NCBI RefSeq assembly: GCF_022606465.1
Contig: NZ_JALBUF010000001.1
Location: forward strand, 558,001 to 622,000
DNA from: Sulfoacidibacillus ferrooxidans
GTDB taxonomy: Bacteria; Bacillota; Bacilli; Alicyclobacillales; SLC66
Reading direction: 5' to 3'
Length of the DNA: 64,000 nt
Position numbers and translations under genes: made by a program. The stretch's first letter is position 1; the number at the start of each line of letters is the position of its first letter. Positions 8,892-16,455 of the stretch are shown here, piece after piece. The notes below the pieces were generated by a model. It was not told the DNA's origin. It worked only from the letters and a program-made list of their open reading frames with translations, and made no database searches.

Positions 8892-9071
8892 AGACACTCA
8901 TACAGTGTATACATTAGCGTTCATCTAGCTTTTGTATGGCTGTATGAACACAATTTTTAAAAATCAGACTTGTTTATTTTTAATCAGGAGATTAGACTAA
9001 GAGTACTTTCTTTTCAAGTACATTGTAAGCGGTCCCAGATAGAATGACCTGCAGGAGGGACGGTTCTTATC

Positions 9072-10736
9072 ATGACGATCACTAAGCACCTTGATTTTTG
9101 GCCACGCCACTTACCCACATGGCTAGAAGTTCCACACACCTCTCTTTATCATAATTTACAAGTATCTGCTATGCGTTACCCTACACGGACAGCCATTTTT
9201 TACTATGGTACAAAGGTATCCTATGAAACTCTACTTCTTCAAGTTGATAGGTTAGCCGCCTATTTACACATCGAGTGCCATGTCAATCAAGGAGACTCTG
9301 TACTGCTATACATGCAAAATTCCCCACAGTATGTCATCTCCTTTTATGCCATAGTTAGTCTTGGCGCAGTAGTCATACCCATTAATCCAATGAGTGTCAC
9401 GGAAGATCTTATGTTTTATGAACAGGATAGCAAAGCAAAGATCGCCATAATCGGTCAAGAATTATACGCCAATGTAGCTCCCCTCATTAGCTCTGATTTA
9501 CTATCACAAGTGATTGTAGCTACCTACTCAGATTTTATAGACTTTCAAGATGAATTTGAGATGCCAAAAGTAGTAACTACCCTTTCTCACATACCTGCAT
9601 CACCAACAGTCATCCTTTGGAAGGAAGCGCTCGCAAACTCGCTTGACATACTTCCGATTGCCGTTCTTCCATCTGATATTGCTGTACTACCTTATACTTC
9701 TGGGACTACTGGAAAACCAAAAGGTTGTATTCATACACACGAAACAGTTCAAACAAACGCAGTTGGTGGTGCGTTATGGTCATATATGACAAGCAGTTCT
9801 GTCATTCTTGCTACACTTCCATTGTTTCACGTAACTGGCATGGAACACAGCATGAACGCACCCATCTATGTTGGCGCTACAATGGTCATCATGACGCGGT
9901 GGAATCGAGATACTGCTGCACAATTAATTGAAAAAACAGGTTGCACACACTGGACCAATATCGCCACGATGGTCGTCGACTTTCTCTCTAACCCTAAGCT
10001 ATCTATGTATAATATATCTACGTTAAAGGGGATAGGAGGAGGCGGTGCAACATTACCTGCCGCTGTTGGAAACCAGTTACTCGCTTTAACAGGAGTTGCC
10101 TATGCAGAAGGTTATGGTCTCTCTGAAACGATGTCACAAACGCATTTCAATCCTCCTGATCGACCCAAGATGCAATGTATGGGCATCCCCTCATTTAATG
10201 TGGACGCCCGTATTATCGATCCAATGACCTTAGAAGAACTCGGACCCAATGCGGAAGGTGAAATCATTGTCCATGGTCCACAAATTTGTAAAGGCTATTT
10301 TCACCGGCCAGAAGAAACGCAAAAAGCATTTATAGAATTTGAAGGGAAAACATTTTTTCGCACCGGAGATATTGGGAAATACGATGAAGAAGGCTATTTT
10401 TTCATGGTTGATCGCATGAAACGAATGATTAATGCAGCTGGATTTAAGGTGTGGCCTTCAGAAGTGGAATCACTCCTTTATCGCCATCCTGCAATCTTAC
10501 AAGCCTGTGTTATTGGCGTACCTGATCCACGCAGAGGTGAAACAGTGAAGGCATACATCATCCCCAAAAAAGAATATCGAGACACTGTAACGGAGCTAGA
10601 AGTGATGGAATGGTCCAAAGAGCATATGGCAGCTTATAAGATTCCAAGAATCGTAGAATTTGTAGAAAAACTCCCCACATCTGCTACAGGAAAAGTACTA
10701 TGGAGGGAACTTCAGGAACAAGAAAAAAATAAGTAG
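9072..10736 (+). CDS. AMP-dependent acyl-CoA synthetase (fatty-acid CoA ligase family)
   Basis: Adenylate-forming enzyme that activates a carboxylic acid with ATP and transfers it to CoA; 554 residues, normal length. Visible core motifs: the phosphate loop YTSGTTGKPKGC (about residues 208-219), YGLSETMSQTHFN, the ribose-binding FFRTGDIGKYDEEGYF, the hinge DRMKRMINAAGFKVWPSEVE, and the catalytic Lys region SATGKVLWREL near the C terminus. Start ATG 9072 follows AGGAGGG 11-13 bases upstream. It is a single gene with no partner that indicates chain length; medium/long-chain fatty acid or a branched acid are all possible. The enoyl-CoA hydratase at 56 kb is the only other beta-oxidation-type gene in the window. 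Confidence 0.9.
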   Translation: MTITKHLDFWPRHLPTWLEVPHTSLYHNLQVSAMRYPTRTAIFYYGTKVSYETLLLQVDRLAAYLHIECHVNQGDSVLLYMQNSPQYVISFYAIVSLGAVVIPINPMSVTEDLMFYEQDSKAKIAIIGQELYANVAPLISSDLLSQVIVATYSDFIDFQDEFEMPKVVTTLSHIPASPTVILWKEALANSLDILPIAVLPSDIAVLPYTSGTTGKPKGCIHTHETVQTNAVGGALWSYMTSSSVILATLPLFHVTGMEHSMNAPIYVGATMVIMTRWNRDTAAQLIEKTGCTHWTNIATMVVDFLSNPKLSMYNISTLKGIGGGGATLPAAVGNQLLALTGVAYAEGYGLSETMSQTHFNPPDRPKMQCMGIPSFNVDARIIDPMTLEELGPNAEGEIIVHGPQICKGYFHRPEETQKAFIEFEGKTFFRTGDIGKYDEEGYFFMVDRMKRMINAAGFKVWPSEVESLLYRHPAILQACVIGVPDPRRGETVKAYIIPKKEYRDTVTELEVMEWSKEHMAAYKIPRIVEFVEKLPTSATGKVLWRELQEQEKNK

Positions 10737-10759
10737 TCTGCTGATTGGCTATAAACTTC

Positions 10760-10866
10760 ATCTGGTGCGTAACGTATGTGTGCGACCGAAGGGAAGCGTC
10801 ACGCATCCGGGCACGAAGGTGAAGCGCATGCCGTGACGCTTCGCGAGGATCCAGTGACCACATGGA
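10760..10866. repeat. GC-rich imperfect palindrome (REP-like)
   Basis: The intergenic stretch after the acyl-CoA synthetase contains arms GAAGCGTCACGCAT (10793-10806) and ATGCCGTGACGCTTC (10828-10842), with weaker pairing continuing outward to ATGTG/CACAT. No T-run follows, so it is not a standard terminator. It is more GC-rich than its surroundings. I see no second copy in this window. Confidence 0.5.
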
Positions 10867-10958
10867 AAAAGGTTCACTAGTCATTGTCAATGCTAGGATG
10901 GACTACTTATGCTACGATATATGCAATCTTTCAACGTTATGGGAGTGAAGCAAAGCAT

Positions 10959-12335
10959 ATGTCGACATTTTCACAATCATTGCATCGTTATTTCGAAGCA
11001 CATGAAGATGAGCATCTTAAAGAACTCATTGAATTTCTACGAATCCCAAGCATTAGTACTCTTGAGGAACATCACAAAGACATCAACGCAGCCTGTTCTT
11101 GGTTGATTAACAAACTCACTATTGCTGGCCTAGAAAATGTGCAAGCAATTGAAACGGATGGTTATCCGTTCGTATACGCAGACTGGCTACATGCACCAGG
11201 AAAACCAACCGTATTAATCTATGGCCACTATGATGTACAACCTGTAGATCCTATTGAACTGTGGGAATCACCCCCTTTTTCTCCTGTTGTGCAAGATGAC
11301 AAGATCTATGCTAGAGGTGCTACTGATGACAAAGGGCAAGTTTTTTTACACATTAAGGCGATTGAGGCTCTATTAGCACTCACCGGGGAACTCCCTATCA
11401 ATATCAAATGTTGCATCGAAGGAGAAGAAGAGGTGGGCAGTTTTGGTCTTACGAAGTGGCTTGAAAATAACCAAGAGTTACTCGCCGCAGACTTCATTGT
11501 CATCTCTGATACTCCGCTCATGCAACAAGGAATCCCAGCTATTTGCTATGCTGTACGTGGTCTATGCGCGCTACAAATCGATGTACAAGGGCCACAGATG
11601 GACCTTCATTCCGGTGGTTACGGCGGTGCAGTCAGTAATCCAATCCATGCACTTGCGAAAATCATTCAATCATTTCATGATGAATCCGGTAAAATTGCCA
11701 TTGATGGTTTTTATGATGATGTCCTGCACATTGACGTTGAAGAGCGCAATCAGTTTTCCACAGTTGCTCCCCCTGATGAATACCTCATGAATCAATTAGG
11801 TGTACCTCATTTATACGGCGAGCCCGGGTACACAGCCATCGAGCGAACGTGGATTCGTCCAGCCATTGATACTAACGGAATCTACGGAGGATTTTCAGGA
11901 GAAGGAACAAAAACCATTATCCCGAGTAGTGCACATGCGAAAGTATCCATTCGCCTTGTCCCCGATCAAAAACCAAAGCAGGTATTTGAACAGCTAGAGG
12001 CGCACATACAGTTACATGCAATGCCTGGTGTTATCGTGACAACAACAAGAGTAGATGAGGGTTTACCTTATGTGGCATCTCTCGATCATGTAGCAGTACA
12101 AGCTGCTCATTATGCCTATCAAGAAGCATATCAAGTAGAACCTGTCTATATACGTATGGGTGGCTCAATTCCTATCGTATCCACGTTCTCTGAGCAATTA
12201 AACGCACCCATCATCCTGATGGGTTTTGGATTGCCAGATGAACAGGCTCATGCGCCAAATGAGCATTTTCACCTAGATAACTTTAGAAAAGGGCTATTAA
12301 CACTTGCTCTCTTTTTCACCCAACTTGCACAATAA
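10959..12335 (+). CDS. M20 family metallopeptidase (dipeptidase/deacylase)
   Basis: Zinc-dependent M20 peptidase of about 458 residues. Metal and catalytic motifs seen: GHYDVQPVDP near residue 88 (metal His with Asp two positions on), ARGATDDKGQ (bridging Asp), and EGEEEVGS near 154 with the general-base Glu pair. The lid domain follows (DLHSGGYGG), then RMGGSIPIV and HAPNEHF supplying the last metal His. Start ATG 10959 (MSTFSQSL) is taken because GGGAG lies 13 bases upstream and homologues begin near here; the frame back to 10884 has no support. Substrate is most likely dipeptides or N-acyl amino acids; the family does not allow a finer call by eye. Confidence 0.88.
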   Translation: MSTFSQSLHRYFEAHEDEHLKELIEFLRIPSISTLEEHHKDINAACSWLINKLTIAGLENVQAIETDGYPFVYADWLHAPGKPTVLIYGHYDVQPVDPIELWESPPFSPVVQDDKIYARGATDDKGQVFLHIKAIEALLALTGELPINIKCCIEGEEEVGSFGLTKWLENNQELLAADFIVISDTPLMQQGIPAICYAVRGLCALQIDVQGPQMDLHSGGYGGAVSNPIHALAKIIQSFHDESGKIAIDGFYDDVLHIDVEERNQFSTVAPPDEYLMNQLGVPHLYGEPGYTAIERTWIRPAIDTNGIYGGFSGEGTKTIIPSSAHAKVSIRLVPDQKPKQVFEQLEAHIQLHAMPGVIVTTTRVDEGLPYVASLDHVAVQAAHYAYQEAYQVEPVYIRMGGSIPIVSTFSEQLNAPIILMGFGLPDEQAHAPNEHFHLDNFRKGLLTLALFFTQLAQ

Positions 12336-12362
12336 TATGGATGTCTCCATGACGGGCAGCAC

Positions 12363-12398
12363 AAATCAACCTCTAGGCACTCGCCTAGAGGTTGATTT
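12363..12398. terminator. Perfect 16-bp hairpin between convergent genes
   Basis: Arms AAATCAACCTCTAGGC and GCCTAGAGGTTGATTT with a 4-base loop ACTC. It sits between the M20 peptidase (+) and the APC permease (-), so it can end transcripts in both directions, although only short T runs flank it. Confidence 0.75.
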
Positions 12399-12414
12399 GA
12401 TGCAGCGTGTATCT

Positions 12415-13851
12415 CTACTTATGCATACTTTGTTCGGTAGAAGCGACAGGTATGGTTCCTACCACATCTTCTTTTAGCATAGGTGGAACATCTTTTGCCC
12501 TCCATCCGATGATAATACCCACTAGAGCATACGCAATCGTTACGTAGATCACCAGATTCAAGGGCCATGCAGGCATAGGTACAACGCTTGCAACTAGAGG
12601 AATAAACATGATGATTGCACCAAGTACTGATGGAATGACCCCTCGAATGAATCCGATATGAAAATGATTTCGTTCTCTCATCCATAGTCTGATCCAACCG
12701 ATGTTAATGAGAATATACAAGCTCAAACCAAGCAGATCTGCACCAGCTGCGATTGCACTAAACCCATTTGGATAGGGTCGCATGAATAATCCAAAAACTA
12801 ATACAAGAACTACAGAAACGGAAAAAATTAACCAAGTAGCATAACTAGGCGTGGCATATTTTTTGTGTAGACGGCCGATCCAAGAATAAATTACACCTTC
12901 ACGACCCATCGCATACATGACACGTGCACTAGCATTGGAACTCGCCAGTGCAATGCCAAATGCCGAGATCATTCCCGCAAGATTGACCGCTGCTCCCATC
13001 CAGGACCCCACATAATGATCTGCTAGTAAACTTAGCGGTAAGTTAGCAACTGCAAGCGCATGACCATTGCCAATCCCATAACCTATCGCGATGGCATACG
13101 CCACTAAAATATAAAAGAGCCCTCCGATCGTCAGGGTTACAATAATAGATAACGGAATATTGCGATAGCGATTGCGTGTCTCTTCAGCCACAGTTGCAGA
13201 AGCCTCAAATCCTGAGAATGCTCCTACGCCATATAACATTCCAAATAAGATACCCACCCAACCATTATGTGAACCTTTTGTAGAAAAAACCTCCATCGTA
13301 TTGCCGTGTGCGCCACCATGAATCACGATCACAACTGCTAACACAAAAATGATCACTGATTCGACCACAAGCAATACAAGATCTACACGAGCAGACGTTT
13401 TAATCCCTCTGATCACCATAAATACAACAAGAAGCATAGCTGCTGCAGCAAATACTAACCAAGAGATGGTTAACCCGAAAACCTGACTGAAAAAACCGGA
13501 AGCAAAATAACCAAACACCAGCATATTAGCAGGGAAGTTTAACCCATATGCTAAAAACAACATCCACCCAGAGGAGAAACCAATCACCTTATTAAATGCG
13601 ATGCGGTTGAATGTATAGGCTGCACCCGCGGAAGCAAATCGCCTTGCAAAATAAATAATGGAGGAAGCTGTAAAAAATGCGCCCACCATGGCAAACACAA
13701 AAGCAAGTGGCACCCTTGTCCCAGTAAATTGTGCAATAGCTTGTGGAAGAAAGATGACGCTAGCAGCCGGTGCCATATTGCCAAAGGAGATGGCTAAGGC
13801 ACCCCAAAATGATATAGATCCATCCTTTAACTGTGTTGAAGTCTCTGCCAT
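12415..13851 (-). CDS. APC family amino-acid permease
   Basis: Integral membrane transporter of about 478 residues with 12 or more hydrophobic segments. The N-terminal FWGALAISFGNMAPAASV and the later YGVGAFSGFEASATVAEETRNRYRNIP are typical of amino acid-polyamine-organocation permeases, the latter being the conserved helix 6-7 loop. ATG 13851 (MAETSTQLKDGS) is preferred to 13884 because AAGGA lies 8-9 bases upstream. It ends in a hydrophilic tail. The gene is monocistronic, convergent with the M20 peptidase, which suggests but does not prove a link to peptide or amino-acid use. Substrate unknown. Confidence 0.88.
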   Translation of the reverse strand: MAETSTQLKDGSISFWGALAISFGNMAPAASVIFLPQAIAQFTGTRVPLAFVFAMVGAFFTASSIIYFARRFASAGAAYTFNRIAFNKVIGFSSGWMLFLAYGLNFPANMLVFGYFASGFFSQVFGLTISWLVFAAAAMLLVVFMVIRGIKTSARVDLVLLVVESVIIFVLAVVIVIHGGAHGNTMEVFSTKGSHNGWVGILFGMLYGVGAFSGFEASATVAEETRNRYRNIPLSIIVTLTIGGLFYILVAYAIAIGYGIGNGHALAVANLPLSLLADHYVGSWMGAAVNLAGMISAFGIALASSNASARVMYAMGREGVIYSWIGRLHKKYATPSYATWLIFSVSVVLVLVFGLFMRPYPNGFSAIAAGADLLGLSLYILINIGWIRLWMRERNHFHIGFIRGVIPSVLGAIIMFIPLVASVVPMPAWPLNLVIYVTIAYALVGIIIGWRAKDVPPMLKEDVVGTIPVASTEQSMHK

Positions 13852-14100
13852 CGCATCCATTCCTTTTGTTTGAGTAGTGTACATGCTATGAAAGGGTTTG
13901 CATTTACTCTGTATATCACACTTATTTCAAATTTTCCTTTTCTATGAGATATGCCTATTTTACTCATATACTCGTTCATTTCAAACAAGTTTATTATTCC
14001 AATTTTAGTATGGACACCTGAAGTAGCATTGGATGCGATGTTGATAACCTATGTAACGATCGCACCCATTACTATTTCAGGGAATATCGCCTACTTTGAT

Positions 14101-15510
14101 CTACATATTGCTACTTGTCATATTGCTACTTGTCATAGGAAGAATAGTCCATACGCCATCATGCATAGTCCATCTCAACTTCATTTCACTTAAAATATGA
14201 CTCACAGCTTTTGCTGATACAAACGTCGTAAATGTTCCAGACAGCGGATTTTTTGCTACATAACTCATCATTTTACCTTCCATTTTCCCATTGATCCAAA
14301 TGCCCGCATTCCCTTTCATCATCATAGGTGTTGTACTATGATTAACTTGCAAACTCGTCAACGCCAACTCATGCCCGTTCCACTTACTGGTTACACCAAG
14401 CTCATGCAGTTGTTGCATCACATACCATAACGGCACATCGATAGATTTTTGCATGGAAGTTCCCATACGCATCATGCTAACACTAACTGGCATTTTCATG
14501 GAATGATTGCCTGCTACCAAGTCGATGGTAGATACACCGAGCGGCATTTTACTTTTCATCCCCATGGTATCTGTGTTACTCCCTGCAAATACCTGAAGAT
14601 TAGAAAATACAGCTTTTTGACCATGTAAGGTAACTGTAATCGTATAGTCGCCTTTTTTCATGTACACGTTATTGCCATAGTGATAATCCGCCAACTGTAA
14701 CCGCGTTCCATACATCGCTACGGCTGAGCTCAGCGCCTGCCAATGTGTACTCCCAGCAGGTTGAATACTAATCGTAGGCATCTCATTTTCTACAACTGCT
14801 CCTGTCATGCGATTGAATATATGCGCTTCTAAATGATGGTTCACCATATGTCCGTCAAACATCATCGACATGCTAGGCATACTCATCCCAGGAATCGGAA
14901 CCATAATTTCTCCATGCATGCCTTGCTTTGCTTGCGCTTCGGAAATCATCTTTGCTAATGGACCGATCTGTAAACTAATCAAATAGTCTTTGGTTTCAGC
15001 TGTGGCTACTGCAACAGTTGAAGGAAGTGCCACGCCAATGTTTCCATGTGCAACAGTCGTCCATTTGATACCCGTACCCGTTCCCGCAGCATCTGCCACA
15101 CGAATATACCATCCGTTTTCTGGGATCGCCTGCAGTTTAGGAAGTGTCATGGTCACACTAGCTACTCCACTTGCATTCGCATGTAACATCGGTAACTTCC
15201 AAGCTAGAGGCCCCATCGTTCCAGCCATGCCATAATGAATACTATCCGAGTAGCTTTTACCAGGTTGTAATCCTGACATGCTTAGCGAAAGCATAACGCC
15301 CTTTCCAGCAACTACTTGCAATTGCGCTTGCCCTTTGATCCCCGTTCCAGGAAGCCCACTAATGGTCACCATATCTTGCGTTAAGCCCGTTTGTCCCACA
15401 GTAAACGGCTGTGCTGCAAAACTTGTGCCAGGCATAGCTGCCATCGTCAGTGCAACGGCTGCTGCACCTAGTATTTTTCCTGCTCGTTGTACATGATATT
15501 TACCTTTCAT
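14101..15510 (-). CDS. Met/His-rich secreted protein, possible copper binding
   Basis: Exported protein of about 469 residues. The signal peptide ends near TSFAAQPF (cleavage after AFA-type FAA). The mature part is rich in Met and His: MVPIPGMSMPSMSMMFDGHM, HMVNHHLEAHIF, MGMKSKM, GNHSMKMPVSVSMMRMG. A middle beta-sandwich-like region (LEAHIFNRMTG ... ADYHYGNNVYMKKGDYTIT) resembles the P19/iron-copper transport type fold, and the C-terminal part (WYVMQQLHELGVTSKWNGHELAL) resembles copper amine oxidase N-terminal-like repeats. ATG 15510 is chosen because AAGGAG lies 8 bases upstream; GTG 15519 is not needed. The last 11 residues are a duplicated MTSSN unit from a 15-bp tandem repeat. Function is inferred from composition only. 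Confidence 0.7.
   Translation of the reverse strand: MKGKYHVQRAGKILGAAAVALTMAAMPGTSFAAQPFTVGQTGLTQDMVTISGLPGTGIKGQAQLQVVAGKGVMLSLSMSGLQPGKSYSDSIHYGMAGTMGPLAWKLPMLHANASGVASVTMTLPKLQAIPENGWYIRVADAAGTGTGIKWTTVAHGNIGVALPSTVAVATAETKDYLISLQIGPLAKMISEAQAKQGMHGEIMVPIPGMSMPSMSMMFDGHMVNHHLEAHIFNRMTGAVVENEMPTISIQPAGSTHWQALSSAVAMYGTRLQLADYHYGNNVYMKKGDYTITVTLHGQKAVFSNLQVFAGSNTDTMGMKSKMPLGVSTIDLVAGNHSMKMPVSVSMMRMGTSMQKSIDVPLWYVMQQLHELGVTSKWNGHELALTSLQVNHSTTPMMMKGNAGIWINGKMEGKMMSYVAKNPLSGTFTTFVSAKAVSHILSEMKLRWTMHDGVWTILPMTSSNMTSSNM
14107..14136. repeat. 15-bp tandem duplication
   Basis: Two perfect copies of ATTGCTACTTGTCAT encode the C-terminal repeat MTSSNMTSSNM of the Met-rich secreted protein. Confidence 0.85.
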
Positions 15511-15716
15511 AACAATCACTCCTTATACCATCTATGAAATACTTCCATTTCCCATTCGTAGTATACCAAATACTTCTTTATAAAACTCCATTTTATGAGA
15601 ATATTAGATTTAGATTTTCTCCGCTCACAAAATGGGCGTTTTAGAAGACATACGCCCCCACACTCAGCATACTTTGCGCGTATGTTAAACAGTGTCAAAC
15701 GATAAGGGGTGAAATC

Positions 15717-15821
15717 ATGGGCGTCTTTGGAGATTACACACGTTGGGCAGTCGTTTTTCTGATTATTTTCGTCTTATTCTTCCTCTTAGTACCAGGTTAT
15801 GGGGCAACCGCTGGTTACTAA
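15717..15821 (+). CDS. Tiny YjcZ-like transmembrane protein
   Basis: 34-residue protein, MGVFGDYTRWAVVF at the N terminus, then a single hydrophobic helix and the tail LVPGYGATAGY. ATG 15717 has an AAGGGGTG ribosome binding site. It is nearly the same as the product at 57700-57810 (YTRWAVVFL core) and resembles the tiny transmembrane YjcZ-type sporulation proteins of Bacillus. It precedes the Gly-rich gene at 15983, from which it is separated by a terminator-like hairpin, so the two may be transcribed separately. A spore-envelope role is inferred from family resemblance only. Confidence 0.75.
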   Translation: MGVFGDYTRWAVVFLIIFVLFFLLVPGYGATAGY

Positions 15822-15892
15822 CCTCACCTTGCTTTACTTGAAAGAGTGAACCCTACACTATATAAAAATTGAAGATTACCCTTTCAAACAGT

Positions 15893-15933
15893 AAACTGCG
15901 CGGGATACAACTATGTGTCTACTTGCGCAGTTT
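15893..15933 (+). terminator. Hairpin terminator after the tiny TM gene
   Basis: Arms AAACTGCGC and GCGCAGTTT flank a 23-base loop and are followed by TCCTTCTT. Confidence 0.6.
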
Positions 15934-15982
15934 TCCTTCTTAGAGCAATTCAGATCGTAGAACGATTCAGGAGGTGAACACC

Positions 15983-16351
15983 ATGTGCACAAGAACTATG
16001 GCAGAAAGCCACATTGGCCAGTTCGTTCACTTTAGGACGCAATATGGCTATCATCAAGGCATCATTGAAAAAGTGACGAACAATCAAGCCATTATTGTGT
16101 CGCCAAAGCAATATGTGCCTGCACAACTAGTTTCATCAACGTTAGATTCTAATGACATGGAGAAATTAGATATGGCGTTGGCATTTTGGGGTGGACCCGG
16201 CATGGGTGGTTATCCAGGTGCTGCAGCAAGAAGAGGGTATGCTGGCGCCCCCGGTGGATATGGCATGGGTTATGGCATGGGCGGCTACGGTTGGGCGCGC
16301 TGGGCTGTGTCCTTCCTCGCTATCTATGTTTTATTTGGATTATTTTGGTAA
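15983..16351 (+). CDS. Gly-rich protein with C-terminal RWAV-type membrane helix
   Basis: 122-residue protein of unknown function. The N-terminal part (GQFVHFRTQYGYHQGIIEKV) looks like a small KOW/SH3-type beta barrel. A Gly/Tyr/Met-rich linker follows (GGPGMGGYPG, GGYGMGYGMGGYG), and then one hydrophobic segment ARWAVSFLAIYVLFGLFW. That helix resembles the tiny proteins at 15717 and 57700 (TRWAVVFLIIFVLFFLL). ATG 15983 is chosen because AGGAGG lies 8 bases upstream; GTG 15974 is too close to it. A sporulation or envelope protein is plausible from the composition, but I cannot name a family. Confidence 0.75.
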   Translation: MCTRTMAESHIGQFVHFRTQYGYHQGIIEKVTNNQAIIVSPKQYVPAQLVSSTLDSNDMEKLDMALAFWGGPGMGGYPGAAARRGYAGAPGGYGMGYGMGGYGWARWAVSFLAIYVLFGLFW

Positions 16352-16365
16352 ATTATGCTTCGTAA

Positions 16366-16398
16366 AAAAGGGTCAGAGCTACTTACTCTGACCCTTTT
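16366..16398. terminator. Bidirectional terminator
   Basis: Arms AAAAGGGTCAGAG and CTCTGACCCTTTT with a 7-base loop. T runs exist on both strands, so it serves the Gly-rich gene (+) and tex (-). Confidence 0.85.
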
Positions 16399-16455
16399 CA
16401 TGTTGTCCAGTCGCTACATGCTTACACAAACTACATCCGTGATTGATTTCGTTCG

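Noticed and set aside
13951-14193. 80-codon plus-strand frame after the APC permease
   Set aside because: Overlaps the end of the Met-rich gene and its tandem repeat; no ribosome binding site.
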